Source: Bacillus sp. CH140a_4T
GTDB lineage: Bacteria; Bacillota; Bacilli; Bacillales; Bacillaceae_G
Direction of reading: 5' to 3'
DNA: 64,000 bases
NCBI RefSeq assembly: GCF_008923725.1
Contig: NZ_WBPF01000006.1
Span: 62,001 to 126,000 of the forward strand
Below are positions 55,276 through 64,000 of this stretch, piece by piece (within the stretch, counting starts at the first letter, position 1; each line of letters starts with the position of its first letter). A program made the position numbers and the translations under genes. Under the pieces are notes generated by a model. It was not told the DNA's origin. It ran no database searches and saw only the letters and a list, made by a program, of their open reading frames with translations.

Positions 55276-56088
55276 TTATGCTTTTTTACGTAATTGATTA
55301 TTAATCATCATTAAATCGTATGTTAAACAAATCGGTTTACAGTTTACTGGACATGGAACGATTTGAGCTTCAATCTCAAATACGTTACGAAGTGTTTCAC
55401 TTGTCATCACTTCATCTGGCGTTCCTTGTTTCATTAACTTACCTGCTTTTAATGCAATCATATGATCTGAGAAACGAGAAGCATGGTTTAAGTCATGGAT
55501 AACCATAACAATCGTTCTACCTTCTTCTTCATTTAACTTTTTCAATAAATTTAATACTTCTAATTGATGCGCCATATCTAAGTACGTCGTCGGTTCATCT
55601 AATACGAGTAATTCTGTTCCTTGTGCAAGAGCCATCGCAATCCATACACGTTGACGTTGTCCACCTGATAACGCCTCTGCTGAACGATTTGCGAATTCTG
55701 TCATTCCCGTCACTTCAAGTGCCCAATGAATGTAGCGATAATCCTCTTCTTTCAATGTTCCAAATCCTTTTTGATGAGGAAAGCGACCATATGAAACAAG
55801 TTCAAACACAGTAAGGCCAGTTGGCACTTCTGCAGTCTGTGGTAAAATCGCCATTTTCTTTGCGATTTCTTTCGTTGGTTGCTTCTCAATTGCTTTTCCG
55901 TCAAGATAAACAGTACCTTTTTTCGCCTTCAAAATACGAGAAGCCGTTTTTAATAATGTGGACTTCCCACAACCATTTGGTCCAATAATCGTTGTAATTT
56001 TCCCTTCCGGAATTTCAACTGTTAATCCATCAATAATTAACCCTTCATTATAGCCAACAGATACCGCATCAACTGCTAAAGTTGCCAT
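55276..56088 (-). CDS. Iron-siderophore ABC transporter ATP-binding protein
   Basis: A 270-residue FepC/FhuC-type ATPase. It has Walker A GPNGCGKSTL near residue 38, signature LSGGQRQR near 141, Walker B LLVLDEPTTYLD near 160 and the switch histidine VIHDLNHASRF. The C-terminus has the CPVNCKPIC cysteine cluster, unusual for transport ATPases though seen in relatives such as YusV. It is 15 bases downstream of a permease gene, in one operon. Confidence 0.92.
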   Translation of the reverse strand: MATLAVDAVSVGYNEGLIIDGLTVEIPEGKITTIIGPNGCGKSTLLKTASRILKAKKGTVYLDGKAIEKQPTKEIAKKMAILPQTAEVPTGLTVFELVSYGRFPHQKGFGTLKEEDYRYIHWALEVTGMTEFANRSAEALSGGQRQRVWIAMALAQGTELLVLDEPTTYLDMAHQLEVLNLLKKLNEEEGRTIVMVIHDLNHASRFSDHMIALKAGKLMKQGTPDEVMTSETLRNVFEIEAQIVPCPVNCKPICLTYDLMMINNQLRKKA

Positions 56089-56103
56089 GCAAAAAGCCTC
56101 CCT

Positions 56104-57120
56104 TTATTTTGTCCTCATAAGTAAGTATATAAAATACGGTGCACCAATTACAGAAATAACTAGACCGACCGGTATTTCTGAAGTGGTTAACACGCTTCTT
56201 GAAATTACGTCTGCGAATAAAAGTAAAAACGTCCCTATTAGTGCAGCAGTAGGCAGCATAATTTGATGTTTACCACCAACAAGGCGCCTCGCTAAATGCG
56301 GAGCCATTAACCCGATAAAACCAATTCCTCCAGCAACAGCGACAGATGCACCAGCTAAACACACTGCAATAAATAATAATTTACGTCTTTCTTTTTCTAC
56401 ATTTACACCAAGGCCAACAGCTGTGGAGTCGCCTAGGTTCATTACATTTAATATGTGGGCCTTACTAATAGCAAGCGGCAAGAAAATAACCATCCATGGA
56501 AGTACACTTAGTACGAACTTCCAATCTGTGCCCCATAGACTTCCTGCTAACCAAATTGTCGCAAAACGGAAATCGTTAGATGTCATCTTCATAGAAAAAA
56601 TTAAACTAACAGCACCAAATCCGGCTGCAACAGCGATACCGACAAGTATTAATCGTGTTGATGAAACGCCGTCTTTCCATGCTAGTAAATAAATGATAAC
56701 CGCTGCTAGTATCGCTCCAACTAACGCGAAGAATGGAAGGATAAATACAGATAAAAATGTACCAGTCCCAACTTTTCCGAAGAAAAAGTAGACGAAAATA
56801 ACGACTGTTAATCCCGCTCCAGCGTTAATACCGATAATACCTGGATCAGCAAGTGGATTTCGCGATAATCCTTGCAAAATCGCCCCTGACATAGCTAAAG
56901 CAGACCCAACTAATATAGCAATAACCATACGTGGCATACGGAATTCAAATAAAATAACAGACTGATCTTCAGCCCCAAGTCCAACCAATGACTTTAATAC
57001 GTCCATTGGCGGGATTTTAAATGTCCCTGTATTTAAACTCACTAAAAATACAGTAACGATTAATCCTACTAAAATTGTTAAAATAGAAACGTTCTTTTTT
57101 GTTAAGACACTTGTCCTCAC
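56104..57120 (-). CDS. Iron-siderophore ABC transporter permease (second FecCD subunit)
   Basis: A 338-residue FecCD-family permease with about nine to ten membrane helices. It has the family motifs GSALAMSGAILQGLSRNPLA (split by GA), GIIGINAGAG, and the ATPase-contact loop GGIGFIGLMAPHLARRLVG. The start overlaps the stop of the other permease gene by four bases (ATGA), indicating translational coupling and a heterodimer. Confidence 0.92.
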   Translation of the reverse strand: MRTSVLTKKNVSILTILVGLIVTVFLVSLNTGTFKIPPMDVLKSLVGLGAEDQSVILFEFRMPRMVIAILVGSALAMSGAILQGLSRNPLADPGIIGINAGAGLTVVIFVYFFFGKVGTGTFLSVFILPFFALVGAILAAVIIYLLAWKDGVSSTRLILVGIAVAAGFGAVSLIFSMKMTSNDFRFATIWLAGSLWGTDWKFVLSVLPWMVIFLPLAISKAHILNVMNLGDSTAVGLGVNVEKERRKLLFIAVCLAGASVAVAGGIGFIGLMAPHLARRLVGGKHQIMLPTAALIGTFLLLFADVISRSVLTTSEIPVGLVISVIGAPYFIYLLMRTK

Positions 57121-58172
57121 ATCTTTCCTCTCCCTTCGTTACGTGCTAAGTAGAGGAAGAATGGAACCCCAATTAGCGCTGTAATTGCTCCAATTGGCGT
57201 TTCAAACGGCGGATTAATAACGCGAGATAACATATCTGCACATTCAATTAACAGCCCGCCTAAGACCGCAGAACATGGAATAACCCATCTATAGTCTGAG
57301 CCTACAAGGAAACGAGTCATATGCGGGATTACAAGTCCAACAAATCCAACTGATCCTGCCATAGAAACTGCAGAACCTGTTAACACAAGAACAAGTACTG
57401 TTCCGATAAATTTAATTAATGTCGTATTTTGACCAAGTCCAATCGCAATTTCTTCACCGAAGCTTAAAATTGTAATATACCTTGACATCATAATTGCAAT
57501 AAAGAGACAAACAAGCCCAATCGGTACTAACATATTAATACTTTCCCATTTCACGCCAGCAACTCCGCCTGCATTCCACATACTCACCTCTTGGGCAAGA
57601 TTGAAATACAGCGCAATTCCAGATGAAATAGCCCCTAATAAAGCACTAATTGCTGCACCTGCTAAAGCTAATTTCACAGGTGTTAATCCACCTGGTGAAG
57701 AAGATCCAATCCCATATACAATGCTCGCCCCAAACGCAGCCCCAATAAAAGATGCGATAACGAACATTAAATAAGGTGAATTAGGGAAGAATGCATACAT
57801 AATTGCAATTCCAAATACAGCTCCATCTGTAATCCCCATTAATGATGGCGAAGCAAGTGGATTTCGCGTCATGCCTTGCATAATTGCCCCTGATACTGCT
57901 AAAAAGGCACCTGCAACTACGCCCCCTATTGCTCTAGGCATGCGAAGTTCTTGAATTACGTTATGATGCGTAATAGAACCGTCAAACTGAAACAAAGCTT
58001 GCCATACAGTCTTTAGACTAATATCTGCAGCACCAAACGAAATAGACAATGCCATGCTTAAAGCTAACAAAATGGTACCTGCCACTAAAATAATAGAAGC
58101 AATGAGCGGTCTACTCTTAATCTCTTTCACATTCTCTTCTTGTTGTCCTATATTCCTTACGCTCGCTTCCAT
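57117..58172 (-). CDS. Iron-siderophore ABC transporter permease (first FecCD subunit)
   Basis: A 351-residue FecCD permease, first gene of the operon. It has the matching motifs AVSGAIMQGMTRNPLASPSL, GSVGFVGLVIPHMTRFLVG and about ten membrane helices. It pairs with the following permease and resembles YfiZ/FhuB-type proteins. A double Fur box lies 97 bases upstream (58269-58289), so the operon should be switched on by iron limitation. Confidence 0.92.
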   Translation of the reverse strand: MEASVRNIGQQEENVKEIKSRPLIASIILVAGTILLALSMALSISFGAADISLKTVWQALFQFDGSITHHNVIQELRMPRAIGGVVAGAFLAVSGAIMQGMTRNPLASPSLMGITDGAVFGIAIMYAFFPNSPYLMFVIASFIGAAFGASIVYGIGSSSPGGLTPVKLALAGAAISALLGAISSGIALYFNLAQEVSMWNAGGVAGVKWESINMLVPIGLVCLFIAIMMSRYITILSFGEEIAIGLGQNTTLIKFIGTVLVLVLTGSAVSMAGSVGFVGLVIPHMTRFLVGSDYRWVIPCSAVLGGLLIECADMLSRVINPPFETPIGAITALIGVPFFLYLARNEGRGKM

Positions 58173-58268
58173 CCCTCAACCATCCTAACCAACAACATAT
58201 ATTTAATTTAATGAAATGAAATTTATTCTCAAATAGTAATAAAAAAATTAGCTAAATCGACCTTTTCC

Positions 58269-58289
58269 TGATAATGATTCTCAGAATCA
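58269..58289. promoter_or_regulatory. Overlapping double Fur box
   Basis: TGATAATGATTCTCA matches the 7-1-7 Fur motif TGATAATNATTATCA with one difference, and TGATTCTCAGAATCA, six bases further, is a perfect 7-1-7 palindrome. Two such motifs offset by six bases is the classical Fur arrangement. The rest of 58173-58458 has one long-arm inverted repeat (about 58363-58420, arms CTTAATGAGT and ACTCGTTAAG) and nothing else recognisable. Confidence 0.85.
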
Positions 58290-58458
58290 GACACTTCTAT
58301 TCTACCTATCGCTTCCAAAGACTGTCAACTATTATTTTGAAATACAAATTCATATAGACTTAAACCTTAATGAGTAGGTGATATCTATCTGTCACTAACT
58401 ATTAAGCCATCACTCGTTAAGCTTCCAAAGAATAAATCTTCCCTCTTATGGGCATAAA

Positions 58459-58488
58459 AAAAGAAGAGTAATCTGTTCACTCTTCTTG
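58459..58488 (-). terminator. Terminator of the DUF1450 gene
   Basis: AAGAAGAGT and ACTCTTCTT around a 9-base loop, with a T run on the minus strand, just past the stop. Confidence 0.8.
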
Positions 58489-58491
58489 TTC

Positions 58492-58716
58492 TTACTTATT
58501 TAACTTTGCTTCAATTTTTACAATTAATTCATCTTCTGTTGGCGCCGCAACTGGACGGTTATTTACAAATGCGAATGATTTTTTACGACCAGGACCACAG
58601 TAAGACTGACATGCAACTTCAATCTTTGCACATGAATCTACTTTTTTTAACTTTGGAATTAACGTTTTAACGTTCGTTGCCTGACAATCATCGCACACAC
58701 GAAATTCGTTTCCCAT
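58492..58716 (-). CDS. DUF1450 family small protein
   Basis: A 74-residue cysteine-rich protein of unknown function. Cysteines stand in CDDCQ near the start and in [20 protein letters not shown], a pattern like thioredoxin-like ferredoxins and YuzB. This suggests a small redox or metal-binding protein; the role is not known. It is a single gene behind GGAAG with its own terminator, next to the iron-uptake operon. Confidence 0.82.
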   Translation of the reverse strand: MGNEFRVCDDCQATNVKTLIPKLKKVDSCAKIEVACQSYCGPGRKKSFAFVNNRPVAAPTEDELIVKIEAKLNK

Positions 58717-58933
58717 TATATAACACTTCCTCTATTTCAAACTTTTCTCAAGTACATTTAAAAGTAAACACTAAATGGTATTTTACCGCTCTTTGAAGCT
58801 CGTTGCAAGTTTCCCTAAAAGGCTCTTCCTTCATATAATGCTACATATTTTATATGCTCTCCTACAGAAGTTCTCATCATTCATAGCAAAATTTTCACCT
58901 TTCATCGAAATCTACCATATTTTTAAAAGCTTT

Positions 58934-58963
58934 GTATAAAAGCTCATTTTTTTGCCCATTATA
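58934..58963 (+). promoter_or_regulatory. Candidate sigma-F/G promoter of rsfA
   Basis: GTATA (58934-58938), 15 bases, then GCCCATTATA (58954-58963) fits the forespore sigma-F/G patterns partly. rsfA is a sigma-F target in B. subtilis, which is the main reason to report it. Confidence 0.35.
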
Positions 58964-59001
58964 AAAATAGGAAGTTCATAAAAAGAAAGGGAGTTGAATC
59001 T

Positions 59002-59694
59002 ATGAAAGTAAGACAAGATGCTTGGACGGATGAGGATGATTTATTACTTGCTGAAACTGTACTTCGTCACGTTCGAGAAGGAAGTACGCAATTAAATGCA
59101 TTTGAGGAAGTAGGAGACAGGTTAAATCGTACATCGGCTGCCTGTGGTTTCCGCTGGAATGCTGTTGTTCGCTATAGTTATGAACAAGCTCTTCAACTAG
59201 CAAAAAAACATCGTAAAGATAAAATGCGTGCTGCAAGCGGTGAACAAGCGAAAAAACGTTTACTTTATACACCACCAGCTTCAGATGCGATAACTGATTA
59301 TGAAGAATTCGTACAAGAAGAAACAACTGTACCATATAAAGAAGCTATTCCATATCAAGAATCTACTGTTCCTGCTGCAAAGGGCTCTATGACCATGCAA
59401 GATGTTATTTATTTTTTACAAACAGTCGGATCTTCAAATATAAAAGTGACAGCTCTTGAAAACGAGAATACGAGATTGAAACAAGAAATTAAATCACAAA
59501 TCCTTCGAAATGAAGAACTAGAAAAGAAACTAGAAAAATTAGAACAACAATCTCATACTGTACAAGAAGATTACGAAACACTTATGAACATTATGAACCG
59601 CGCTCGTAAGTTGGCAGTCATGGATGACGAAGAACGTTCTCAAACATCTTTCCGAATGGATCGAAACGGTAATTTAGAAAAAATTGCAGAATAA
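59002..59694 (+). CDS. rsfA: Prespore-specific regulator RsfA
   Basis: A 230-residue sporulation regulator that tunes the sigma-F regulon in the forespore. The N-terminal Myb/SANT-like DNA-binding domain is clear ([20 protein letters not shown], then [20 protein letters not shown]). A long coiled coil follows at about residues 150-205 ([17 protein letters not shown]). In B. subtilis rsfA also lies between ywfO and lipL. The ATG follows AAAGGGAG. Confidence 0.92.
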   Translation: MKVRQDAWTDEDDLLLAETVLRHVREGSTQLNAFEEVGDRLNRTSAACGFRWNAVVRYSYEQALQLAKKHRKDKMRAASGEQAKKRLLYTPPASDAITDYEEFVQEETTVPYKEAIPYQESTVPAAKGSMTMQDVIYFLQTVGSSNIKVTALENENTRLKQEIKSQILRNEELEKKLEKLEQQSHTVQEDYETLMNIMNRARKLAVMDDEERSQTSFRMDRNGNLEKIAE

Positions 59695-59721
59695 AAAGGA
59701 TGCATGACATGCATCCTTTTT
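59693..59721. terminator. Bidirectional terminator between rsfA and the lipoprotein gene
   Basis: AAAAAGGATGCAT and ATGCATCCTTTTT around a 3-base loop between convergent stops. Confidence 0.88.
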
Positions 59722-59722
59722 A

Positions 59723-60313
59723 TTATTTCACTTCCACCATATGTGCTTCTTCTACGTTAGAACCTTTCTTTATATCTGGGAAAATCTTTTCCTTTGGATT
59801 CTCTTTAAAAGCTGCTAAACCAATTGTTTTTACCGGTTCACTTATTTTTGCATATTCCGTATCACTAACGACCGCATACATATCTGTATATTTACGCGCA
59901 TCACCAATCACTACATTACCTTCATACTTCATTTTCTTTCCATCAATTACTACATCTTTTTGTTCCTCTTTAGCAAATACGATTCCAGCTTCATCAGAAA
60001 TAGCCGGCAATGCTTTAATAGGTTCTACATCTTCTTTCACTACTTTTTTCAGCATGTTTTCTTTTACCATCTTTTCAGCTGTTGTTTTATCCATAATTAA
60101 AACCTTTTTCTCATTAACAGTACCTAGTTTTACTTCAAATTTATTTTGAGATTCAATTTTATCTTTATATTGATCCATTGTTTTTTGAACGCCTGTTTCA
60201 TCTCCATACATAACAACGCCTGTTGCTTGTGGTGCAATCATATCCATAATAGAACAACCACTAAATACAGCAGCTGACATAATCGCTACGAGTCCTAATT
60301 TCACTTTTTTCAT
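59723..60313 (-). CDS. Lipoprotein of unknown function
   Basis: A 196-residue exported lipoprotein: signal peptide KKVKLGLVAIMSAAV and lipobox FSGC (Cys20). The mature part starts around TGVVMYGDETGVQKTMDQYK and contains many charged residues; I recognise no domain. It is placed convergent to rsfA and divergent from lipL, and is absent from this position in B. subtilis as far as I recall. ATG at 60313 follows TAGGAGG; the longer frame is excluded. Confidence 0.82.
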   Translation of the reverse strand: MKKVKLGLVAIMSAAVFSGCSIMDMIAPQATGVVMYGDETGVQKTMDQYKDKIESQNKFEVKLGTVNEKKVLIMDKTTAEKMVKENMLKKVVKEDVEPIKALPAISDEAGIVFAKEEQKDVVIDGKKMKYEGNVVIGDARKYTDMYAVVSDTEYAKISEPVKTIGLAAFKENPKEKIFPDIKKGSNVEEAHMVEVK

Positions 60314-60488
60314 TTGTATTCCTCCTAAAATCATAATTACATCTCTTAGTTTAACTATCGTAGCTCGTTTAACCAATTCACTTTCCTTACAACAACCTTA
60401 CAATTCAGTAAGGTTCCCTCTTAAAAACTAATTTCATTATTTTTTGCTATAATAGAGATTGTCATTTTAAAGATAAGGGGTTAGTTAT

Positions 60489-61334
60489 ATGAGCAATTCC
60501 CGTTCCATTTTATCTCAGCCAGAGTGGCGTATTGTAGATCAGTCTAGTTTGGGACCAACATTCCATGCATTGCAGTCATTCGCAATGGATGACACACTGT
60601 GCACAAGCATTGGAAATGGTCAATCAGCTGCAACAATGCGTTCTTGGGTTCATCACAATACAATTGTTCTTGGCATTCAAGATTCACGCCTACCACACTT
60701 GGAAGAAGGTATTTCCTTTTTACAAGAAAACAACTTCAATGTTATCGTTCGTAATTCCGGTGGACTTGCAGTCGTACTTGATGAAGGTGTTTTAAACGTA
60801 TCACTTTTATTCCAAGAGACAGAAAAAGGTATCGATATTGATCTTGGATACGATACAATGTGGCATTTAATTAAGGAAATGTTAAACGATTACGATGTTA
60901 CGATCGAGGCAAAAGAAATTGTTGGTTCTTACTGTCCTGGTAGCTATGACTTAAGTATTCGCAACCAAAAATTTGCTGGCATTTCACAGCGCCGTATTCG
61001 CGGTGGTGTCGCTGTCCAAATTTATCTCTGCGCTACAGGAAGTGGCTCTGAGCGTGCCGCACTCGTTCGTGATTTCTACAACCTAGCCATTCAAGGAGAA
61101 GAAACACGCTTTACGTATCCTGAAATTGTACCGAGTACGATGGCTTCACTTTCAGAATTACTTGGCGAAACCATTACAGTACAAGATTTAATGATGCGCC
61201 TTTTAAAAACACTGCAGCAATTCGCTCCAAAGTTAACACCATCTCAATTAACAATAGATGAAATACCTTTATATGAGACGAATTTACAACGTATTATTGA
61301 TCGTAATAATAAAGCACTTGGCTTAGAAAAATAA
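60489..61334 (+). CDS. lipL: Octanoyl-[GcvH]:protein N-octanoyltransferase
   Basis: Moves octanoyl from GcvH to E2 subunits in the Bacillus lipoate pathway (LipM-GcvH-LipL). The 281-residue protein is of the LplA/LipB-like fold, with [31 protein letters not shown] (the catalytic cysteine that forms the acyl-enzyme) and [20 protein letters not shown]. In B. subtilis it is ywfL, next to pta. The ATG follows AAGGGG. Confidence 0.93.
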   Translation: MSNSRSILSQPEWRIVDQSSLGPTFHALQSFAMDDTLCTSIGNGQSAATMRSWVHHNTIVLGIQDSRLPHLEEGISFLQENNFNVIVRNSGGLAVVLDEGVLNVSLLFQETEKGIDIDLGYDTMWHLIKEMLNDYDVTIEAKEIVGSYCPGSYDLSIRNQKFAGISQRRIRGGVAVQIYLCATGSGSERAALVRDFYNLAIQGEETRFTYPEIVPSTMASLSELLGETITVQDLMMRLLKTLQQFAPKLTPSQLTIDEIPLYETNLQRIIDRNNKALGLEK

Positions 61335-61367
61335 AGACCGTCGCTATAATAGCGACGGTCTTTATTT
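61330..61367. terminator. Bidirectional terminator between lipL and pta
   Basis: AATAAAGACCGTCGCTA and its complement around a 3-base loop, between convergent genes. Confidence 0.9.
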
Positions 61368-61382
61368 CAATTCATTATAGAA

Positions 61383-62354
61383 TTAAAGTGCTTGAGCTGC
61401 TGTAATTAAAGCTAACTTATACACTTCTTCTTCGTTACATCCACGAGATAGGTCATTTACAGGCATGTTTAAACCTTGTAAGATTGGTCCTACTGCTTCG
61501 AAGTTACCTAAACGTTGAGCGATTTTGTAACCGATATTACCAGCTTCTAAGCTTGGGAATACGAATACATTAGCATCACCTTTAATTGTAGAACCTGGAG
61601 CTTTTTTCTCAGCTACAGATGGTACGAATGCAGCGTCGAATTGGAATTCTCCATCTAAAGTTAATTCAGGTGCCATTTCTTTTGCAATACGAGTTGCTTC
61701 TACAACTTTTTCTGTTTCTGGAGATTTCGCAGAACCTTTTGTAGAGAAGCTTAACATAGCAACACGTGGATCCATACCGAATAGTTCAGCAGTTTTCGCA
61801 CTCTCGATACCAATTTCAGCTAAATCTTGGCTGTTTGGTGCAATGTTAATTGCACAATCAGCGAATACATATTTCTCTTCTTCACGTACCATGATGAATA
61901 CGCCAGAAGTTTTTGTAACGCCTGGTTTTGTTTTGATGATTTGAAGTGCTGGACGAACTGTATCAGCTGTAGAGTGAGCTGCGCCACTTACTAAACCGTG
62001 TGCTTTGCCCATGTATACAAGCATTGTACCGAAGTAGTTTTCGTCTTTAAGGATTTTGCGAGCGTCTTCTTCAGTTGCTTTACCTTTACGGCGTTCAACG
62101 AAAGATGCTACCATTGCATCCATTTCTTCGTATGTAGCTGGGTCATAAATATCAACGCCTGCTAATGTTAAATTCATGCTAGCAGCTTTTGCGCTAATTT
62201 CTTCTTTATTACCAACTAAGATTGGTTTTACTAACTCTTCTTTTGCTAAACGCTCTGCAGCGCCTAAAATTCTTTCATCAGTTCCTTCAGGAAGTACGAT
62301 AGAAATGCCTTTTCCTTGAACTTTTTCTTTTACTGTTGTAAATAAGTTGCTCAC
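61383..62354 (-). CDS. pta: Phosphate acetyltransferase
   Basis: Interconverts acetyl-CoA and acetyl phosphate in overflow metabolism together with acetate kinase. The 323-residue length is that of the short Pta form, without the DRTGG domain. Typical segments are VLPEGTDERILGAAERL, MVYMGKAHGLVSGAAHSTAD, MLSFSTKGSAKSPE and VFPSLEAGNIGYKIAQRL. It lies between lipL and hemQ, as in B. subtilis. The 62355-62634 gap holds the divergent promoters; TGCTATAGT at 62590-62598 could be an extended -10 of hemQ. Confidence 0.96.
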   Translation of the reverse strand: MSNLFTTVKEKVQGKGISIVLPEGTDERILGAAERLAKEELVKPILVGNKEEISAKAASMNLTLAGVDIYDPATYEEMDAMVASFVERRKGKATEEDARKILKDENYFGTMLVYMGKAHGLVSGAAHSTADTVRPALQIIKTKPGVTKTSGVFIMVREEEKYVFADCAINIAPNSQDLAEIGIESAKTAELFGMDPRVAMLSFSTKGSAKSPETEKVVEATRIAKEMAPELTLDGEFQFDAAFVPSVAEKKAPGSTIKGDANVFVFPSLEAGNIGYKIAQRLGNFEAVGPILQGLNMPVNDLSRGCNEEEVYKLALITAAQAL

Positions 62355-62634
62355 GAATAAACCCTCCTACATATGTTAAAAAAACTCTATCTTTAAGAAT
62401 ACTGCTTTTCCTCTATATTTTAAACTTATAGCTCCCAAAAAATAGATAAAATGAAAATGATTATATTTTCATAAAATTCAGCATAGAAATAATTCTCCTT
62501 TAAGCCTTATCTCCTCCTATCTTCAAGTAAATTTAAATGTGACAATTTTATGCGCCAAGGCTTTATATAGATAATTTTAAAACTATATATGCTATAGTTA
62601 ACGTGTAAAACTATCATTAACTGAGGTGAATAGA

Positions 62635-63378
62635 ATGAGTGAAGCAACAACAACGTTAGATGGCTGGTATTGTTTACATGATTTACGTTCTATTGATTGG
62701 GCTGCATGGAAAACATTATCTAGCGACGAACGCGGACAAGCTGTGTCTGAATTTTTAAATGTCGTTGAAAAATGGAACGAAGTAGCTACTGCAAAAAAAG
62801 GCAGTCATGCAATGTATACAGTTGTTGGCCAAAAAGCTGATATTATGCTTATGATTTTACGTCCAACAATGGAAGAGTTAAATGAAATTGAGACAGAATT
62901 GAATAAAACAACATTAGCTGAATATATGGTTCCTGCATACTCTTACGTATCTGTTGTTGAACTAAGCAACTACCTTCCAGCTGATGAAGATCCATACCAA
63001 AATCCACAAATCTTAGCTCGCTTATATCCAGAACTACCAAAAGCAAATCACATTTGCTTCTACCCAATGGATAAGCGTCGCCAAGGTGATGACAACTGGT
63101 ACATGCTTCCTATGGAAGAACGTAAAAAAATGATGTACAGTCATAGTAAAATCGGTCGCCAGTACGCAGGTAAAGTACGCCAAGTTATTTCAGGATCTGT
63201 TGGATTCGACGATTTTGAGTGGGGCGTAACATTATTTGCTGACGATGTTCTTCAATTTAAAAAACTTATATATGAAATGCGTTTCGATGAAGTAAGTGCT
63301 CGTTATGGTGAATTCGGAACATTTTTCGTTGGAAACATTTTACCAGACGAAAAGGTAGAGAAATTTTTACACATATAG
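62635..63378 (+). CDS. hemQ: Coproheme decarboxylase HemQ
   Basis: Converts coproheme III to haem b in the coproporphyrin-dependent pathway of Gram-positives. The 247-residue protein is of the chlorite-dismutase fold, with [17 protein letters not shown], the [11 protein letters not shown] segment, the catalytic-tyrosine loop near [22 protein letters not shown] and the proximal histidine in [18 protein letters not shown] at 62635 follows GAGGTG. It is divergent from pta and ends in a terminator. Confidence 0.95.
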
Positions 63379-63382
63379 ATCA

Positions 63383-63413
63383 TAAAAAGGAACGAAATTC
63401 GTTCCTTTTTTTA
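63383..63413 (+). terminator. hemQ terminator
   Basis: AAAAAGGAACGAA and TTCGTTCCTTTTT with a T run, five bases after the stop. Confidence 0.88.
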
Positions 63414-63579
63414 TTACCCTCTATATTTCTCCTCAAAAAACTTCTTTTCTACGCAAATTTGAACAAAAATCGACAAATCCCTTTCAAATACCTTACAAAA
63501 TTGTAACCTTTCTATATCCAAATTTATGCTAAAATGGTACGAGCTACATGCTAATAACGATGCGAAGGTGATAATGTAT

Positions 63580-64000
63580 ATGAAGAAAATCTTGTCTATT
63601 TTACTAGCGTTTCTATTGTCAATTTCTTCCTTAGGAGTAACAACATCCCATGCAGAAGAAAAAATAAACATTGAGGCAGCTGCTGCACTTCTATTTGATG
63701 CAGATACAGGAAAAATACTGCATGAACAAAATCCAGATGAATTACTAGCTATCGCTAGTATGTCAAAATTAATTGTTGTTTATGCCGTGTTAGAAGCAAT
63801 TAAAGAAGGAAAAATGACTTGGGATACAAAGGTAAACATTTCTGATTACGCCTATGAAGTTTCACGTAATAATGAATTCTCTAACGTTCCATTCGAAAAG
63901 GGACGTCAATATACTGTAAGAGAACTATATCATTCTATCGTTATCTTCTCTGCAAACGGATCTAGTATTGCCTTAGCAGAACTTCTTGCAGGAAGTGAGA
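63580..64000 (+). CDS. D-alanyl-D-alanine carboxypeptidase, S11 family (3' end beyond window)
   Basis: The first 140 codons of a DacA/DacF-type low-molecular-weight PBP that trims the terminal D-Ala of peptidoglycan stem peptides. A signal peptide (KKILSILLAFLLSISSLGV to SHAEE) is followed by AALLFDADTGKILHEQNPDE, the active-site SMSKL (SXXK) near residue 69 and SANGSS (SXN) near residue 131. ATG at 63580 has GAAGGTG at 9 bases; ATG at 63574 is possible. Which paralogue it is cannot be decided from this part. Confidence 0.9.
   Translation, partial: MKKILSILLAFLLSISSLGVTTSHAEEKINIEAAAALLFDADTGKILHEQNPDELLAIASMSKLIVVYAVLEAIKEGKMTWDTKVNISDYAYEVSRNNEFSNVPFEKGRQYTVRELYHSIVIFSANGSSIALAELLAGSE

Noticed and set aside
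62355-62634. Catabolite-response element upstream of pta
   Set aside because: The best match (TGAAAATATAATCA on minus) misses three fixed positions including the central CG.

Overview
The window is a piece of chromosome from a low-GC Firmicute of the Bacillus cereus group. The evidence is an intact plcR-papR quorum-sensing pair with PlcR boxes, a sequence that looks like the group's bcr1 repeat, B. subtilis-like synteny (rho-side glpX-murAB-fbaA-spo0F-pyrG-rpoE; fadF-clsB-uvsE; pbpG-speE-speB; ywfO-rsfA-lipL-pta-hemQ), and close resemblance to B. anthracis/B. cereus proteins such as MccF. PlcR is full length, so this is not the plcR nonsense allele of typical B. anthracis. No tRNA, rRNA, CRISPR array, prophage or intact insertion sequence was seen.

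Layout. 1-6.6 kb holds housekeeping and sporulation genes on the minus strand: glpX (cut by the window edge), murAB, fbaA, spo0F, pyrG and rpoE, with a DUF2529 gene on plus. pyrG carries a readable CTP-sensing attenuator. 6.7-14.1 kb is a fatty-acid/acyl-CoA degradation block (TetR regulator, two acyl-CoA dehydrogenases, 3-hydroxyacyl-CoA dehydrogenase, thiolase, membrane Fe-S oxidoreductase fadF) with dyads that could be regulator sites. 14.3-19.4 kb on plus holds clsB, uvsE and a membrane PAS-GGDEF-EAL protein. 19.4-21.4 kb is the virulence quorum-sensing locus: papR (C-terminal SDLPFEH), plcR, a PlcR/Spo0A control region, a bcr1-like element with a 5-bp target duplication, and a fragment resembling an M4 protease propeptide where nprB is expected. 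21.4-24.8 kb is a yvfRSTU-type ABC transporter plus two-component operon.

24.9-38.7 kb has a methionine aminopeptidase and then the most striking object: a 3,224-residue LPXTG cell-wall adhesin with 21 Cna-B domains, preceded by about 0.8 kb of noncoding DNA with a perfect dyad of Spo0A boxes and nested inverted repeats next to the start. Two secreted-protein genes follow (an M28 peptidase and a small unknown protein), each behind a PlcR-box-like sequence, so they probably join the PlcR regulon. A broken ECF sigma-factor gene lies next to argS.

39-53.9 kb contains argS-ywiB, mccF, a YxeA-family protein, an orphan PTS IIC-like protein, a tandem repeat, speE-speB with a highly structured intergenic region, a MerR-MFS efflux pair, a glycerophosphodiesterase, the class A PBP pbpG, ywhD, ywhC, ywhB and ywfO. 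54-58.3 kb is a Fur-box-preceded siderophore ABC importer. 58.4-64 kb contains a DUF1450 protein, rsfA, an unknown lipoprotein, lipL, pta, hemQ and the start of a D-Ala-D-Ala carboxypeptidase. Most convergent or single genes end in strong hairpin terminators with T runs.

Start codons were chosen by ribosome-binding-site spacing and family N-termini, so several coding regions begin inside the longest open frame. Domain and regulator assignments are from reading the sequence and family knowledge; no database search was run.
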